A stretch of 64,000 nt of DNA from Crocinitomicaceae bacterium (GTDB lineage Bacteria; Bacteroidota; Bacteroidia; Flavobacteriales_D; Crocinitomicaceae): NCBI GenBank assembly GCA_029238665.1, contig JAQWFQ010000024.1, forward strand, positions 124,001-188,000, given 5' to 3'. Each line of letters opens with the position of its first letter. Position 1 is the stretch's first letter. The notes beneath the pieces are model-generated. The model worked only from the letters and a program-made list of their open reading frames with translations. It made no database searches and had not been told where the DNA came from. The position numbers and the translations under genes are program-made. This document shows, in pieces, positions 43,589 through 53,883 of the stretch.

Positions 43589-46201
43589 ATGACTATTTCC
43601 GATATACGCCAAGCATTTTTCGATTATTTCGAATCAAAAGGACACGAAATTGTTCCTAGTGCGCCTATGGTGGTAAAGAATGATCCTACTTTGATGTTTA
43701 TCAATGCAGGCATGAATCAATTTAAGGATTACTTTTTAGGTAATGCTATCCCAAAAAATCGTCGTGTCGCTAACACTCAAAAATGCCTACGTGTTTCAGG
43801 AAAGCATAACGACCTGGAAGAGGTTGGTGTAGACACATATCACCATACAATGTTCGAAATGCTTGGAAATTGGTCTTTTGGAGACTACTTCAAAGAAGAA
43901 GCAATTGGATGGTCTTGGGATTTATTAACAAACGTCTATAAAATTCCGGTTGATCGCATCTACGTTACCGTATTTGAAGGGGACATCAAAGATGGTGTCG
44001 GTGTAGACCAAGAGAGTATAGACATTTGGAAAAAACACATTGCTGAGGACAGAATAATCTTGGCCGATAAAAAAGATAACTTCTGGGAAATGGGTGATAT
44101 CGGTCCTTGTGGTCCTTGTTCTGAAATCCATGTTGACCTAAGGTCAGACGAAGAAAGGGCTAAGATTGACGGTAAATCCTTGGTTAATGAAGACCACCCA
44201 CAAGTAGTTGAAGTTTGGAACAATGTATTCATGCAATTCAACAGAAAAGCAAACGGATCATTAGAGCCACTCCCAGAAACGCATGTTGACACAGGCATGG
44301 GACTTGAACGCTTAGCAATGGCCCTTCAAGGAAAGCAGTCAAACTATGACACCGATCTATTTCAAACGCTAATAAAGCATATGGAAAAAGTATCTGGGGT
44401 TCAATATGGCCTTAACGAAGAAACAGATATCGCCTTGCGTGTTATTGCAGATCATGTTCGTGCTATTGCATTCTCAATTGCCGATGGTCAACTTCCATCC
44501 AACACAGGAGCAGGATACGTTATCCGAAGAATTTTAAGAAGAGCTGTTCGTTACGGATACCAAACGCTTGGATTAAAAGAATCTTTTTTATGCGATTTAT
44601 TTAACGTACTCACTGAATTAATGGGTGATTCATTCCCTGAAATCAGACAACAAAAGGACTTGGTTTACAAGGTGATTCGGGAAGAAGAGATTAGTTTCTT
44701 TAGAACCTTAGAGCAAGGTATTCGTAGAATGGATGTTGTTATTTCAAAAACAAAAAAAGCAAACAAAGATACCATTGACGGAGCGACCACTTTTGAATTA
44801 TATGATACATTCGGTTTTCCCCTAGACTTAATTTCATTGATTGCGCGAGAAAATAATCTACAGATAGACGAGAAAAGTTTTGAAGAGAAATTAGAAATTC
44901 AAAAGAACAAGTCTCGTGCCGCAACAGCAATTGAAACAGATGACTGGGTTAACGTAAGAGAAGATCATGTTGAAGAATTTGTAGGTTATGACTTGCTATC
45001 GGCTTCAATTAAAATTGTCAAGTATCGAAAAGTTAGCCAAAAGAAGAAAGAATTTTTTCAAGTCGTTTTTAACTTAACACCATTTTATCCAGAGGGTGGT
45101 GGCCAAGTTGGCGATACAGGATACCTTGAATTAGATGGTGTTAAAACATCGGTTTTTGACACAAAAAAAGAGAACAACCTTATCGTTCATTTGATGAAAG
45201 AAATGCCATCAGATGTAAACGCAACATTTACGGCCAATGTAAGTAAAGCTAAGCGCACTGCTTCGGCAAACAACCACTCAGCTACGCACTTATTGCATCA
45301 CGCACTAAGGACAGTGCTTGGTGACCACGTTGAACAAAAGGGCTCTTTAGTAAATGCTGATTATTTACGCTTTGACTTTTCACATTTCGCGAAAGTAACG
45401 GATGAAGAGTTAACACAAATTAATGAGATCATCTCTTCGAATATTCAGGCAAACATGGCATTGGATGAAAAACGCAACACACCAATTGAAATAGCTCAAG
45501 AAATGGGAGCTATGGCATTATTTGGTGAAAAATATGGCGATACCGTTCGTGTTATTAAGTTTGGAGATTCAGTTGAGTTATGCGGAGGAACACATGTAAA
45601 GTCCACAGGTGAAATTGGACTATTCATTATTACATCTGAAGGGTCTGTTGCCGCTGGTGTAAGAAGAATTGAGGCCATAACCTCAGAAAAAGCTCAAGCA
45701 TTTTATGCAAATAAAGCATCAAAATTAGATGATGTAAATGCTGCATTAAAGAACCCTAAAGATGTTGTAAAAGCAATCAATGAGCTTATCACTAAAAATG
45801 CATCACTAACAAAAGCACTTGAGCAATTCCAAAAAGAAAAAACAAAAGCCGTTAAATCCAAATTGAAAGACGCTATAAAACCACACAATGGCATAAGCTT
45901 ACTCGCTGAAATTGTTGAACTAGATGGCGGATCAATTAAAGACATTCTATTCCAATTAAAAGGTGAAAATGACAATTTCATTGGAGTGCTTGGAGGTGAC
46001 GAAAAAGGAAAGTGCACCTTAAGTGTTATTGCCTCTGAAAACTTAGTAAAAGAGAAAGGAATTCACGCGGGAAATATTATTCGTGAAGTATCTAAATATA
46101 TTCAAGGTGGTGGTGGTGGACAACCTTTCTTTGCTACTGCAGGTGGTAAAAATCCATCAGGGCTAAAAGACGCCATTGCAGCAGTGCTTGAAAAACTATA
46201 A
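43589..46201 (+). CDS. alaS: Alanyl-tRNA synthetase
   Basis: Class IIc synthetase of 870 residues. The ATG at 43589 ([20 protein letters not shown]) matches the family N-terminus; an in-frame TTG lies 6 nt upstream. The catalytic domain has [31 protein letters not shown] and [10 protein letters not shown]. The editing domain has [10 protein letters not shown] and [13 protein letters not shown] (HxxxH and CxxxH zinc site, about residues 570 and 672). The C-terminal oligomerisation domain ends with [15 protein letters not shown]. Complete. The glycosyltransferase downstream starts 2 nt after its stop. Confidence 0.97.
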   Translation: MTISDIRQAFFDYFESKGHEIVPSAPMVVKNDPTLMFINAGMNQFKDYFLGNAIPKNRRVANTQKCLRVSGKHNDLEEVGVDTYHHTMFEMLGNWSFGDYFKEEAIGWSWDLLTNVYKIPVDRIYVTVFEGDIKDGVGVDQESIDIWKKHIAEDRIILADKKDNFWEMGDIGPCGPCSEIHVDLRSDEERAKIDGKSLVNEDHPQVVEVWNNVFMQFNRKANGSLEPLPETHVDTGMGLERLAMALQGKQSNYDTDLFQTLIKHMEKVSGVQYGLNEETDIALRVIADHVRAIAFSIADGQLPSNTGAGYVIRRILRRAVRYGYQTLGLKESFLCDLFNVLTELMGDSFPEIRQQKDLVYKVIREEEISFFRTLEQGIRRMDVVISKTKKANKDTIDGATTFELYDTFGFPLDLISLIARENNLQIDEKSFEEKLEIQKNKSRAATAIETDDWVNVREDHVEEFVGYDLLSASIKIVKYRKVSQKKKEFFQVVFNLTPFYPEGGGQVGDTGYLELDGVKTSVFDTKKENNLIVHLMKEMPSDVNATFTANVSKAKRTASANNHSATHLLHHALRTVLGDHVEQKGSLVNADYLRFDFSHFAKVTDEELTQINEIISSNIQANMALDEKRNTPIEIAQEMGAMALFGEKYGDTVRVIKFGDSVELCGGTHVKSTGEIGLFIITSEGSVAAGVRRIEAITSEKAQAFYANKASKLDDVNAALKNPKDVVKAINELITKNASLTKALEQFQKEKTKAVKSKLKDAIKPHNGISLLAEIVELDGGSIKDILFQLKGENDNFIGVLGGDEKGKCTLSVIASENLVKEKGIHAGNIIREVSKYIQGGGGGQPFFATAGGKNPSGLKDAIAAVLEKL

Positions 46202-46203
46202 CA

Positions 46204-47478
46204 TTGAAAACTTCGAAAAACGTTTTACTGATTACCTTTTACTGGCCACCTTCTGGAGGAGCAGGAGTTCATAGGTGGTTGCGTTTTTCTGCATATTTCA
46301 AACAAAACGGATGTAATCTGACTGTATTTTGCCCAGAAGATGCTGCCTGGCCAGTAATGGATGAAGAACTTCTAAAACAAGTACCAAAAGAGCTTACTAT
46401 TCTTAGAAGAAAAGTAATTGAGCCACATAAATATTTAGGTGAAAAAAGTGCTAAAGGCACTGGTTTTAGTCAGAATAAAAAAGCCGGAATAATTCAAAAA
46501 TTCATTATTTGGGTTCGTGGAAATCTATTTATTCCAGATGCGCGTGTATTTTGGATAGGCCCTTCTACCCGATTTTTATCTAAATACCTAACAGAACACC
46601 CAGAAATAGACACCATTATTTCTACAGGACCTCCACACTCCACACATTTAATCGCTCAAAAACTAAAGAAAAAACATGCTTTAAAATGGTTAGCAGACTT
46701 TAGAGATCCCTGGACACAAATTGATTTTTACCACGATCTATTACCTGGAAAACGTGCAGATTCAAAACATAAACGATTAGAGAAAATGTGCCTAACAGAG
46801 GCTGACGAAGTTATTACTGTAAGTAACTCGTGTGCAACAGGACTCCAAGAAATTGAATGTCGACCTGTTCATGTAATTACGAACGGGTATAATTTCCCAA
46901 CCTTTGACGCATCAAAAGTTAAACTTAACGAAGCCTTTACAATTGTTCATTTTGGATCTATGCCATTTGCTCGAAACCCACAGGTGGTTTGGAACGCATT
47001 ATCTGAATTGATTACTGAACAACCTGAACTCGACTCACAATTAAGAATACATTTAATTGGAACTGTCGACTATCAAGTAATTGAAGCTGCGGAAGCTGCA
47101 GGGTTAAAGCCATATCTTCATATTATGCCTGCAGTCACACACGCTAAAAGTTTAATGATGCAACGAGAAGCACAACTACTACTTCTCGCAGCCAACAATA
47201 CTGGAAATGTAAAAGGAATACTCACCGGTAAATTTTTTGAATACTTAGGAGCACAACGACCAATAATAGCAGTTGGACAAAAAAATAGTGACCTAGAATC
47301 TGTTTTCAACGCTACACAAGCCGGTCATTTTTCAGATTTCAAGGATACCCAAAGTATGAAAACCTATATTTCAGAAAGCTTTAAACTGTATCAAGAACAA
47401 AAACTCTTACACGCTCCTGTCAACATTGAGCAATTCAGCTCAGAAAAGTTAGCCAAAGACTTCATCAAATTAATCTAG
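46204..47478 (+). CDS. Family 4-like glycosyltransferase, TTG start
   Basis: GT-B glycosyltransferase of 424 residues. N-terminal domain: VLLITFYWPPSGGAGVHRWL; middle: LKWLADFRDPWTQIDFY, typical of surface-polysaccharide GT4-like enzymes; C-terminal: GKFFEYLGAQRPIIAVGQ, the donor-binding region. No ATG precedes the conserved N-terminus, so the TTG at 46204 is the probable start, with translation coupled to alaS, whose stop is 2 nt upstream. Sugar specificity unknown. No other polysaccharide genes are adjacent. Confidence 0.82.
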   Translation: MKTSKNVLLITFYWPPSGGAGVHRWLRFSAYFKQNGCNLTVFCPEDAAWPVMDEELLKQVPKELTILRRKVIEPHKYLGEKSAKGTGFSQNKKAGIIQKFIIWVRGNLFIPDARVFWIGPSTRFLSKYLTEHPEIDTIISTGPPHSTHLIAQKLKKKHALKWLADFRDPWTQIDFYHDLLPGKRADSKHKRLEKMCLTEADEVITVSNSCATGLQEIECRPVHVITNGYNFPTFDASKVKLNEAFTIVHFGSMPFARNPQVVWNALSELITEQPELDSQLRIHLIGTVDYQVIEAAEAAGLKPYLHIMPAVTHAKSLMMQREAQLLLLAANNTGNVKGILTGKFFEYLGAQRPIIAVGQKNSDLESVFNATQAGHFSDFKDTQSMKTYISESFKLYQEQKLLHAPVNIEQFSSEKLAKDFIKLI

Positions 47479-47610
47479 TTCAACCTTGGTACATTGATTG
47501 TACTGAGAACATGAAACAAAATACTTAATGCTCCGATTCGTTTTCCTCAACAAGAAATCGTATCTTACAACAAACAAATACTTGTTAATCATTGCTTTAA
47601 CTAAAAATAA

Positions 47611-48093
47611 ATGAAGTATAGAATGCTTTCGGCACTGTCAATAATTTTGGTTCTTTCGATCAAAAGCATGGACATTTCGGCGAAAGATTACCACCAATTA
47701 AGAATAATGGTTCGTGCTATTCCACCTGATCCATATGCCCCTCAACTTGTACCATTTATTCTAGAAAATAAATTGGATACTCTTGTCTATCAATTGGCTC
47801 AAGCTCCAGGGGTTAAAGAAATGTACTCCGGCACAAACAACACCGCTACAATAGAGTTTCAGATCTATGAGAAACTGCGGGAGCTTGCCTCAGAAAAAGA
47901 ATTAAATGAACTGCTCTATCACGACTCTCCTGTTGTTAATGTATATGCTTATCGTGCATTAAGAACAAATCAAATGACGATAGACTGTGATGTTGAAACG
48001 TCGTTACTCTCAGACACAACATGTTTAGAATGGTACATTAATGAAAATCTTATTACGACTACGGTTGGAGAAATTATCCAAACTCCATTTTAA
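47611..48093 (+). CDS. Small exported protein, HEAT-like fragment, unknown function
   Basis: 160 residues with a signal peptide or N-terminal anchor (SALSIILVLSIKSMDISA). The middle reads LNELLYHDSPVVNVYAYRAL, resembling a HEAT-type helical repeat (conserved SPVV-x-YA) seen in small exported Bacteroidota proteins. The C-terminal part (CDVETSLLSDTTCLEWYI) has two cysteines. No enzyme motif is visible. The 132-nt gap upstream holds no clear promoter. Convergent with the response-regulator gene 16 nt away. Confidence 0.6.
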   Translation: MKYRMLSALSIILVLSIKSMDISAKDYHQLRIMVRAIPPDPYAPQLVPFILENKLDTLVYQLAQAPGVKEMYSGTNNTATIEFQIYEKLRELASEKELNELLYHDSPVVNVYAYRALRTNQMTIDCDVETSLLSDTTCLEWYINENLITTTVGEIIQTPF

Positions 48094-48109
48094 CATCGAT
48101 TTAAAGAAA

Positions 48110-49285
48110 TTAGGGTTTCGCCTTAGGGTTTGCAAACATTAAAACATCATCTGCAGTAATAACATCTGAACTCAATATAATTAACCGTTCAATAATATTT
48201 CTGAGCTCACGAATATTTCCTGTCCAATCTATTTTTTGAAGGGCCATTAAAGCATCATCATTAAACGACTTCCTTGCTATACCATGCTCCGAACAAATCA
48301 TTGCTAAAAAATAATTTGTTAATAATGGAATATCATCACGACGTTCATTTAGCGCGGGTACATTAATTAAAATAACTGCTAAACGGTGGTATAAATCTTC
48401 TCGAAATGCTCCTTTTTCAATTTCATTTCTAAGGTTTTTATTTGTTGCCGCAACAATACGCGCGTTTACCTTTATATCTTTCTCTCCTCCCACACGTTGA
48501 ATAACATTTTCTTGTAGGGCACGTAGTACTTTCGCTTGTGCGCTGGCTGACATATCTCCAATTTCATCTAAAAACAATGTCCCTCCCGAAGCGAGTTCAA
48601 ACTTTCCTTTTTTCTGCTTAACAGCTGATGTAAAAGCTCCTTTTTCGTGTCCAAACAGCTCACTTTCGATCAATTCTGCTGGAATAGCGGCACAATTAAC
48701 CTCAATGAATGGCTTTCCTTTACGATTACTCAAATCATGTAGTGATCTCGCTACAAGCTCCTTACCCGTACCATTTTCACCTGTAACAAGGACTCTTGCA
48801 TCTGAAGGCGCAACCTTTTCAATCATTTCCTTAATCTGGTTAATCACTTCAGTTTCACCTATAATTGATGAGCCTTTAAATTTTTTGACTGTTTTACGAA
48901 GTACTTTTTTCTCTTCAATTAAAACGGTTTTATCTCTTGCATTCCTAATTGTGACTAAAATTCGGTTTAAATCTAATGGCTTTTCAATAAAATCAAATGC
49001 ACCCTTTTTTATTGCCTGTACTGCAGTTTCGATGTTGCCGTGACCACTGATCATAATGACAGGTGAATCAACCTTAGCTTGTTGAAGCCCCTCTAGGACT
49101 TCCATGCCATCAACTTCAGGCATTTTAATATCACAAAATATAATGTCATACGTTTCCGACCTCGCTTTATCTAACCCTTCCTTTCCATTTTCAGCTTCAT
49201 CAACTTCAAACTCTTCAAACTCAAGGATTTCGCGCAGCGCTCTGCGTATTGCTCTCTCATCATCAATTATTAATATCTTATGCAT
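48110..49285 (-). CDS. NtrC-family sigma-54-type response regulator lacking a Fis domain
   Basis: 391 residues: receiver domain (1-120, phosphoacceptor Asp in IIFCDIKMPEVDGME, about 53), then an AAA+ domain (about 140-375) with Walker A GENGTGKE, Walker B GGTLFLDEIGD and arginine finger region FREDLYHRL. The loop that touches sigma-54 reads GAFTSA rather than the canonical GAFTGA. The protein ends shortly after the AAA+ lid (WTGNIRELRNIIERL), so the C-terminal Fis-type DNA-binding helix-turn-helix is absent. It may act without specific DNA binding, or not with sigma-54. No histidine kinase is adjacent. 61 nt after ppx on the same strand. Confidence 0.88.
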   Translation of the reverse strand: MHKILIIDDERAIRRALREILEFEEFEVDEAENGKEGLDKARSETYDIIFCDIKMPEVDGMEVLEGLQQAKVDSPVIMISGHGNIETAVQAIKKGAFDFIEKPLDLNRILVTIRNARDKTVLIEEKKVLRKTVKKFKGSSIIGETEVINQIKEMIEKVAPSDARVLVTGENGTGKELVARSLHDLSNRKGKPFIEVNCAAIPAELIESELFGHEKGAFTSAVKQKKGKFELASGGTLFLDEIGDMSASAQAKVLRALQENVIQRVGGEKDIKVNARIVAATNKNLRNEIEKGAFREDLYHRLAVILINVPALNERRDDIPLLTNYFLAMICSEHGIARKSFNDDALMALQKIDWTGNIRELRNIIERLIILSSDVITADDVLMFANPKAKP

Positions 49286-49346
49286 TGATTTCTTTTTTTG
49301 TTAAAGGTAATTATGATACCCTTCCTTTATCAAAAAGGGGGCCATC

Positions 49347-50234
49347 TTATTCATTTAAAACGCCTTCTTTTAAGGAAAAAGGAGAAATAATGATTCTTTT
49401 TATGTTGAAATGGTTGATTACCCAAATTATTTTTAATGCTGCTATTGGGAGCATCCTTTTTCTAATTTTAACAATCCAATCGTGATTAAGCCGCTCTTGC
49501 AGTGTTGAAGCAATAATCCATTCCAATGCCAACATTGCTTTATCCAAAGGAATTTCAACTGCTCCTCCACGTGCATTAAAAGGCTTTTCATAAACCATTT
49601 CATATATCGTTTCAAAACTTCCTGATGAGCCTAGTAATATTTCTGAATGCGCCTTATTGAAAAAGGTACATTTTTCATCCTCCAAAAATTGAACGATTGT
49701 TTTAAGGTTATCCTCTGTGAATTCTTCGGGTTTATTCAAAGTTTGAAAAATACGAGAAACACCTATATCTAAACTGGTTAACTCTTTGACACCTCTGGTA
49801 TCTGCAAAGATAAACTCAGTACTACCCCCCCCAATATCCATAACAATCGCAGGCTCAGAAAAATCATGCTTCCATTTTACTCCTCGATAAATGTATTCAG
49901 CCTCTTGTTGTCCATCAATAATTTGAATTTCAATGCCAATAACATCTTTAGCATAGTCAACTAATTGATTTCTATTTCTAGAGGCTCTTAACGCACTTGT
50001 GCCTATCGCTCTTATTGTTTTAACACCATGTACATCACACTGATTTTTAAATGAATAAAGCGCATCTTTTGCGCGCTCAAGGGCGTCTGCTACAATAAAC
50101 CCATGATTAATCCCGCCCATACCTAGCAGTACAGAAATCTTGTCTGAATGAATAACATTTAGCGCTTCATTTTCAACTTCTGCAATGAGTAAATTGAATG
50201 TGTTTGTTCCAAGATCAATAACAGCTTTCCGCAT
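49347..50234 (-). CDS. Ppx/GppA family exopolyphosphatase
   Basis: Actin-fold phosphatase of 295 residues acting on polyphosphate or pppGpp. Motifs: AVIDLGTNTFNLLIAE (phosphate 1), TIRAIGTSALRAS, and IVMDIGGGSTEFIFAD (phosphate 2), with the catalytic Glu region IIDGQQEAEYIYRG. This is the short form without the C-terminal HD domain, as in Bacteroidota. Starts 9 nt after the ABC permease gene, so probably in the same operon. Confidence 0.88.
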   Translation of the reverse strand: MRKAVIDLGTNTFNLLIAEVENEALNVIHSDKISVLLGMGGINHGFIVADALERAKDALYSFKNQCDVHGVKTIRAIGTSALRASRNRNQLVDYAKDVIGIEIQIIDGQQEAEYIYRGVKWKHDFSEPAIVMDIGGGSTEFIFADTRGVKELTSLDIGVSRIFQTLNKPEEFTEDNLKTIVQFLEDEKCTFFNKAHSEILLGSSGSFETIYEMVYEKPFNARGGAVEIPLDKAMLALEWIIASTLQERLNHDWIVKIRKRMLPIAALKIIWVINHFNIKRIIISPFSLKEGVLNE

Positions 50235-50243
50235 AGGTTTTAA

Positions 50244-51584
50244 TTACGATTTTTTTAGCCATTTAAAAATGTGCTTCAAACGAACACGGTGCCCAAATTG
50301 CAATATTCCATTTTTATATAAACGAGATGCGAGTCCTAGCATCAAACAAGCAGAACTAATTAAAGCCAATAAGCTTAGATAAATTTCATAAACATGCCCT
50401 GGTCCATAGTAACCCTGAGCTAATTTAACCATTACAACAACAGGTGAAGTAAAAGGTAAATAATGTAAGACATCAACCATAGGGCTCTCGGGATAATTTA
50501 AACTATAATACCCTCCATAAAGTGCTAGGCAAAGTAGAACTATTAACGGTATAACAAACTGTTGACCATCACTTTCAGACCCCATCGTTGCTCCAACAGC
50601 AGCAAATAAGGCTCCATAAAAAAGATAGCCAGAAATAAAGAACAACATAAAGAATACCGTCATATTCACAAACTGAACACGATTGTATACCAGTTCAACA
50701 AATTGATTGTACTCGCGCGATGCAAATGCCGTATCTTGATATGATTGACTATCTACCTGAAGTGTTAAATCATGGATGTTCATATTTGCAGCATTTAGCA
50801 TATCAGGGAATAAGGTTTCACGCATAAAATACAAGCCAACGCCTATAACAACAACCCAAACAACAAACTGTAGTAGTGCAGACAGTCCTACTCCGACAAT
50901 CTTTCCTATCATTAATTGATTTGGTGATACAGAAGCTAATAAAACCTCTACAATACGATTGCTTTTTTCTCTAGAAACCGAGCGCATAATCGTTATTCCA
51001 AACAAAAATATGAATGTAAATATTACTCCTCCATAAAACATCCCTACCCATCCGCTTAAGTCAGACGACTCATTATAAGGATCGTATACATCTCTAAAGT
51101 TTACAGATAACGGTTGTTTTATTTTTCTAAAATCTTTTAATGACAGCGAGGTGAACTCTTTCACCATAAGCTCCTCTAATCGACGTTCAAACTGGTATTG
51201 CACACGTGTTTGCATGCGAATAGATGGACTTTCTCGAAAAAAAACAAACCCTACCTTGTTCGAAAGTACTTTTTCATTAACCTCTAATAAGGCATCGTAT
51301 AACTGGTACTTTTTTGCATCAGCAAACTCTTCCATTTCAATATAATCATTGGCAAATGCATAGCTTATTGACTTATCGTCATTAACCATCATTTTATTCT
51401 CCATAATCCCAGTAGGGTCAGCAACTAAAACATTCCAATGTTGTTTAGACTGTCCACCAAAAGCAAACATCAAATAAACAAACCCTAAAACGATAAGCGG
51501 ACCAAGCGTTGAAAACAACAGAAAGGATCTTGACCCTATGCGTTCTTTCAATTCTCTAATGGCAATCAACATACTATTTCTCAT
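50244..51584 (-). CDS. ABC exporter permease, NatB-like
   Basis: ABC-2 family permease of 446 residues. First membrane segment about 20-42, a large extracytoplasmic domain (45-175), then five C-terminal membrane segments. The segment TIMRSVSREKSNRIVEVLLASVSPNQLMIGK is the coupling-helix region typical of NatB. Probably exports ions, drugs or lipids; in Bacillus NatAB exports sodium. Pairs with the ATPase gene one nt upstream. Confidence 0.85.
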   Translation of the reverse strand: MRNSMLIAIRELKERIGSRSFLLFSTLGPLIVLGFVYLMFAFGGQSKQHWNVLVADPTGIMENKMMVNDDKSISYAFANDYIEMEEFADAKKYQLYDALLEVNEKVLSNKVGFVFFRESPSIRMQTRVQYQFERRLEELMVKEFTSLSLKDFRKIKQPLSVNFRDVYDPYNESSDLSGWVGMFYGGVIFTFIFLFGITIMRSVSREKSNRIVEVLLASVSPNQLMIGKIVGVGLSALLQFVVWVVVIGVGLYFMRETLFPDMLNAANMNIHDLTLQVDSQSYQDTAFASREYNQFVELVYNRVQFVNMTVFFMLFFISGYLFYGALFAAVGATMGSESDGQQFVIPLIVLLCLALYGGYYSLNYPESPMVDVLHYLPFTSPVVVMVKLAQGYYGPGHVYEIYLSLLALISSACLMLGLASRLYKNGILQFGHRVRLKHIFKWLKKS

Positions 51585-51585
51585 C

Positions 51586-52515
51586 TTACTCTGATTCCTT
51601 AGGTTGAACTAAATCAATGAAAATATTATCCATTGTTGGGAGAACTTCCCAAGCAGCTTCTATTTTTACTTGCCCTATTAATACTTTAAGTAAGTCTTCG
51701 AACGAGCTATCTCCTCTCATTTTTACACGGACAATAAAACGATCATCTCCGAGTATATCTTTGTCATGAACTTCAAAACCTGTCCACAGTGCATTTACAA
51801 ATGCTATCATACTTCCTCTAAAACGAACAGCGTAAAGCCCTGTTTTACGTGCATTTTGCAATTCAGAGATTGTACCCTCAGCTATTTTCTTGGAGTTGTG
51901 AATTAAAACTGCTCGATCGCAAATCTCTTCTACACTTTTCATATTATGGGTTGAAAGCATGACTGTTTTTCCAGCCGCCCTCATTTCAATTAGCTCCTGT
52001 TTAATTAAATCCACATTAATCGGATCAAAACCACTGAATGGCTCATCTAAGATTAAAAATTTAGGTTCGTGTAGGACCGCACAAATAAACTGTACTTTTT
52101 GTGCCATTCCTTTTGACAATTCTTCAATACGCTTTTTACGCCAATCGTTAATTCCAAAACGGTCAAACCAATAGTCAACTTTTATATGCGCATCTTTTCT
52201 TGAAAGGCCTCTCAACTTACCAAGAAAAACTGCATGTCCTTCAACTGTCATGTTTTTATATAAACCTCGCTCTTCTGGAAGATAGCCAATTTGAGACAAA
52301 TGATTTTCAGTCATCAAATCACCATCAAAACGAATGGAACCAGAATCTTGCTCTACTATTCGATTGATAACTCGAATTAGCGTTGTCTTACCTGCTCCAT
52401 TTGGCCCAAGTAATCCAAAAATCTCGCCTTTATTTACACGCAAAGAAATCTCACTCAAGGCTTCTTTTCGGAAAAATGACTTACTTATATTTTTTACTTC
52501 TAACATAAAATTCAT
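51586..52515 (-). CDS. ABC exporter ATP-binding protein, NatA-like
   Basis: Nucleotide-binding subunit of 309 residues: Walker A GLLGPNGAGKTTLIR, Q-loop IGYLPEERGLYKNMT (the LPEERGL form is typical of NatA-like exporters), signature region ELSKGMAQKVQ (SKGM in place of SGGQ), Walker B FLILDEPFSGFDP, H-loop MLSTHNM. The C-terminal 85 residues are an extra domain common in this group. First gene of the ATPase-permease-ppx cluster. A near-consensus promoter element (TATCTTCA on the minus strand) lies shortly upstream. Confidence 0.9.
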   Translation of the reverse strand: MNFMLEVKNISKSFFRKEALSEISLRVNKGEIFGLLGPNGAGKTTLIRVINRIVEQDSGSIRFDGDLMTENHLSQIGYLPEERGLYKNMTVEGHAVFLGKLRGLSRKDAHIKVDYWFDRFGINDWRKKRIEELSKGMAQKVQFICAVLHEPKFLILDEPFSGFDPINVDLIKQELIEMRAAGKTVMLSTHNMKSVEEICDRAVLIHNSKKIAEGTISELQNARKTGLYAVRFRGSMIAFVNALWTGFEVHDKDILGDDRFIVRVKMRGDSSFEDLLKVLIGQVKIEAAWEVLPTMDNIFIDLVQPKESE

Positions 52516-52738
52516 TCTGTTGTGAAGATAATAAAATTCATGTTTTAAGTTACAGCCTTTTAAAGAGATCTAATTAAAAGTGTAACGATACTAAGTTTAA
52601 CGTAAAAAGTCTTTCGTACGAGCATGACTACAGTAACACTAAACAAAGATTTCAAGATTATACTTAGCTATCACACAATAGATATTTTCACGTACCTTTA
52701 CTTCGTCGAAACCAACTTCGTCAAGAAATTTTTATTGA

Positions 52739-53881
52739 ATGTCTTTTTCAGATTTAGGTTTAACACCTGCCCTGCTCAATATATTAACGAATCAAGAATA
52801 TGAAAACCCATATCCGATTCAAAAAAAAGTAATCCCTTCCATTATTGAAAAACAGGATTTACTTGGGATCGCTAGAACAGGTTCAGGTAAAACTGCGAGC
52901 TTTGTTTTGCCAATTCTAACAAATCTTCAAACTTCTGAAATTAGTCAAAACAGACACGTTAATGTATTGGTTTTAGTACCTACAAGAGAGCTCGCAACAC
53001 AAGTTAGAGATGTATTTCATATTTTTTCGGTAGGATTACCAAAACCGATAAAAACAATGGCCGTTTTTGGTGGAGCATCAATTAACCCTCAAATGAAAGC
53101 GATGAGAGGGGTTAATGTACTTGTTGCAACCCCAGGTCGATTAATCGAACTTGTTGAATCAAATGCTGTTCATTTGTCTGCTATTGAAACCCTTGTCCTA
53201 GACGAGGCAGACAAGATGCTTAACCTTGGCTTTAAAGATGAAATGAATGCTATCTTTAAGCTTCTACCTCAAAAACGACAAAATTTATTATTCTCTGCTA
53301 CACTGAGTGAAAACATTGAAGCTATCACCCAGTTTTTATTAAAGAACCCCGTCGTTGTAAAAATCGAAACTGGTGAAACAAACCTAGATTTAATTGACCA
53401 ATTGGCTTACGACATAAGCGAAGAGAAAAAAGGACCATTGTTACGATACTTAATAAAAAGTCAAGACATGCAACAGGTATTGGTCTTTGCCTCATCCATT
53501 TTTAAAGTGGATAATATTGCTGAAAAGCTAACTAAAAATGGCATTCAGGCAGTAGCTACACATAGTAAAAAAAGTTCCAAGGCACGTAGGGATGCACTCC
53601 ACAATTTTAAAGCTGGAAAACTCCGTGTTTTAGTTACAACAGATTTGCTTTCTCGCGGAATTGACATTGAATTTTTGCCTTATGTTATTAATTACGAGCT
53701 GCCTCGATCTCCAAAAGATTATGTTCACCGAATAGGAAGAACTGGTCGTGCAGAAGCGCCAGGAAAAGCCCTTACGCTAGTAACTCCTCAAGATCAGCAT
53801 CATTTTAAAATCATTCAAAAGAAAATGAAACGCCAAGTAAACCGTCAAGATGGTAATGTTATCAATCTACAAGGGTATTAA
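52739..53881 (+). CDS. DEAD-box RNA helicase (RhlE-like)
   Basis: ATP-dependent RNA helicase of 380 residues: Q motif FSDLGLTPALLNIL...YPIQKKVIP, Walker A ARTGSGKT, PTRELA, TPGR, DEAD box VLDEADKMLNLGF, SAT, and C-terminal motifs TTDLLSRGIDI and YVHRIGRTGRA. It has only a short basic end, so it is a minimal helicase acting in ribosome assembly or mRNA turnover. The 223-nt gap upstream has no feature recognised beyond a weak promoter-like TACCTTTA. Followed 2 nt later by the next gene. Confidence 0.92.
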   Translation: MSFSDLGLTPALLNILTNQEYENPYPIQKKVIPSIIEKQDLLGIARTGSGKTASFVLPILTNLQTSEISQNRHVNVLVLVPTRELATQVRDVFHIFSVGLPKPIKTMAVFGGASINPQMKAMRGVNVLVATPGRLIELVESNAVHLSAIETLVLDEADKMLNLGFKDEMNAIFKLLPQKRQNLLFSATLSENIEAITQFLLKNPVVVKIETGETNLDLIDQLAYDISEEKKGPLLRYLIKSQDMQQVLVFASSIFKVDNIAEKLTKNGIQAVATHSKKSSKARRDALHNFKAGKLRVLVTTDLLSRGIDIEFLPYVINYELPRSPKDYVHRIGRTGRAEAPGKALTLVTPQDQHHFKIIQKKMKRQVNRQDGNVINLQGY

Positions 53882-53883
53882 CT

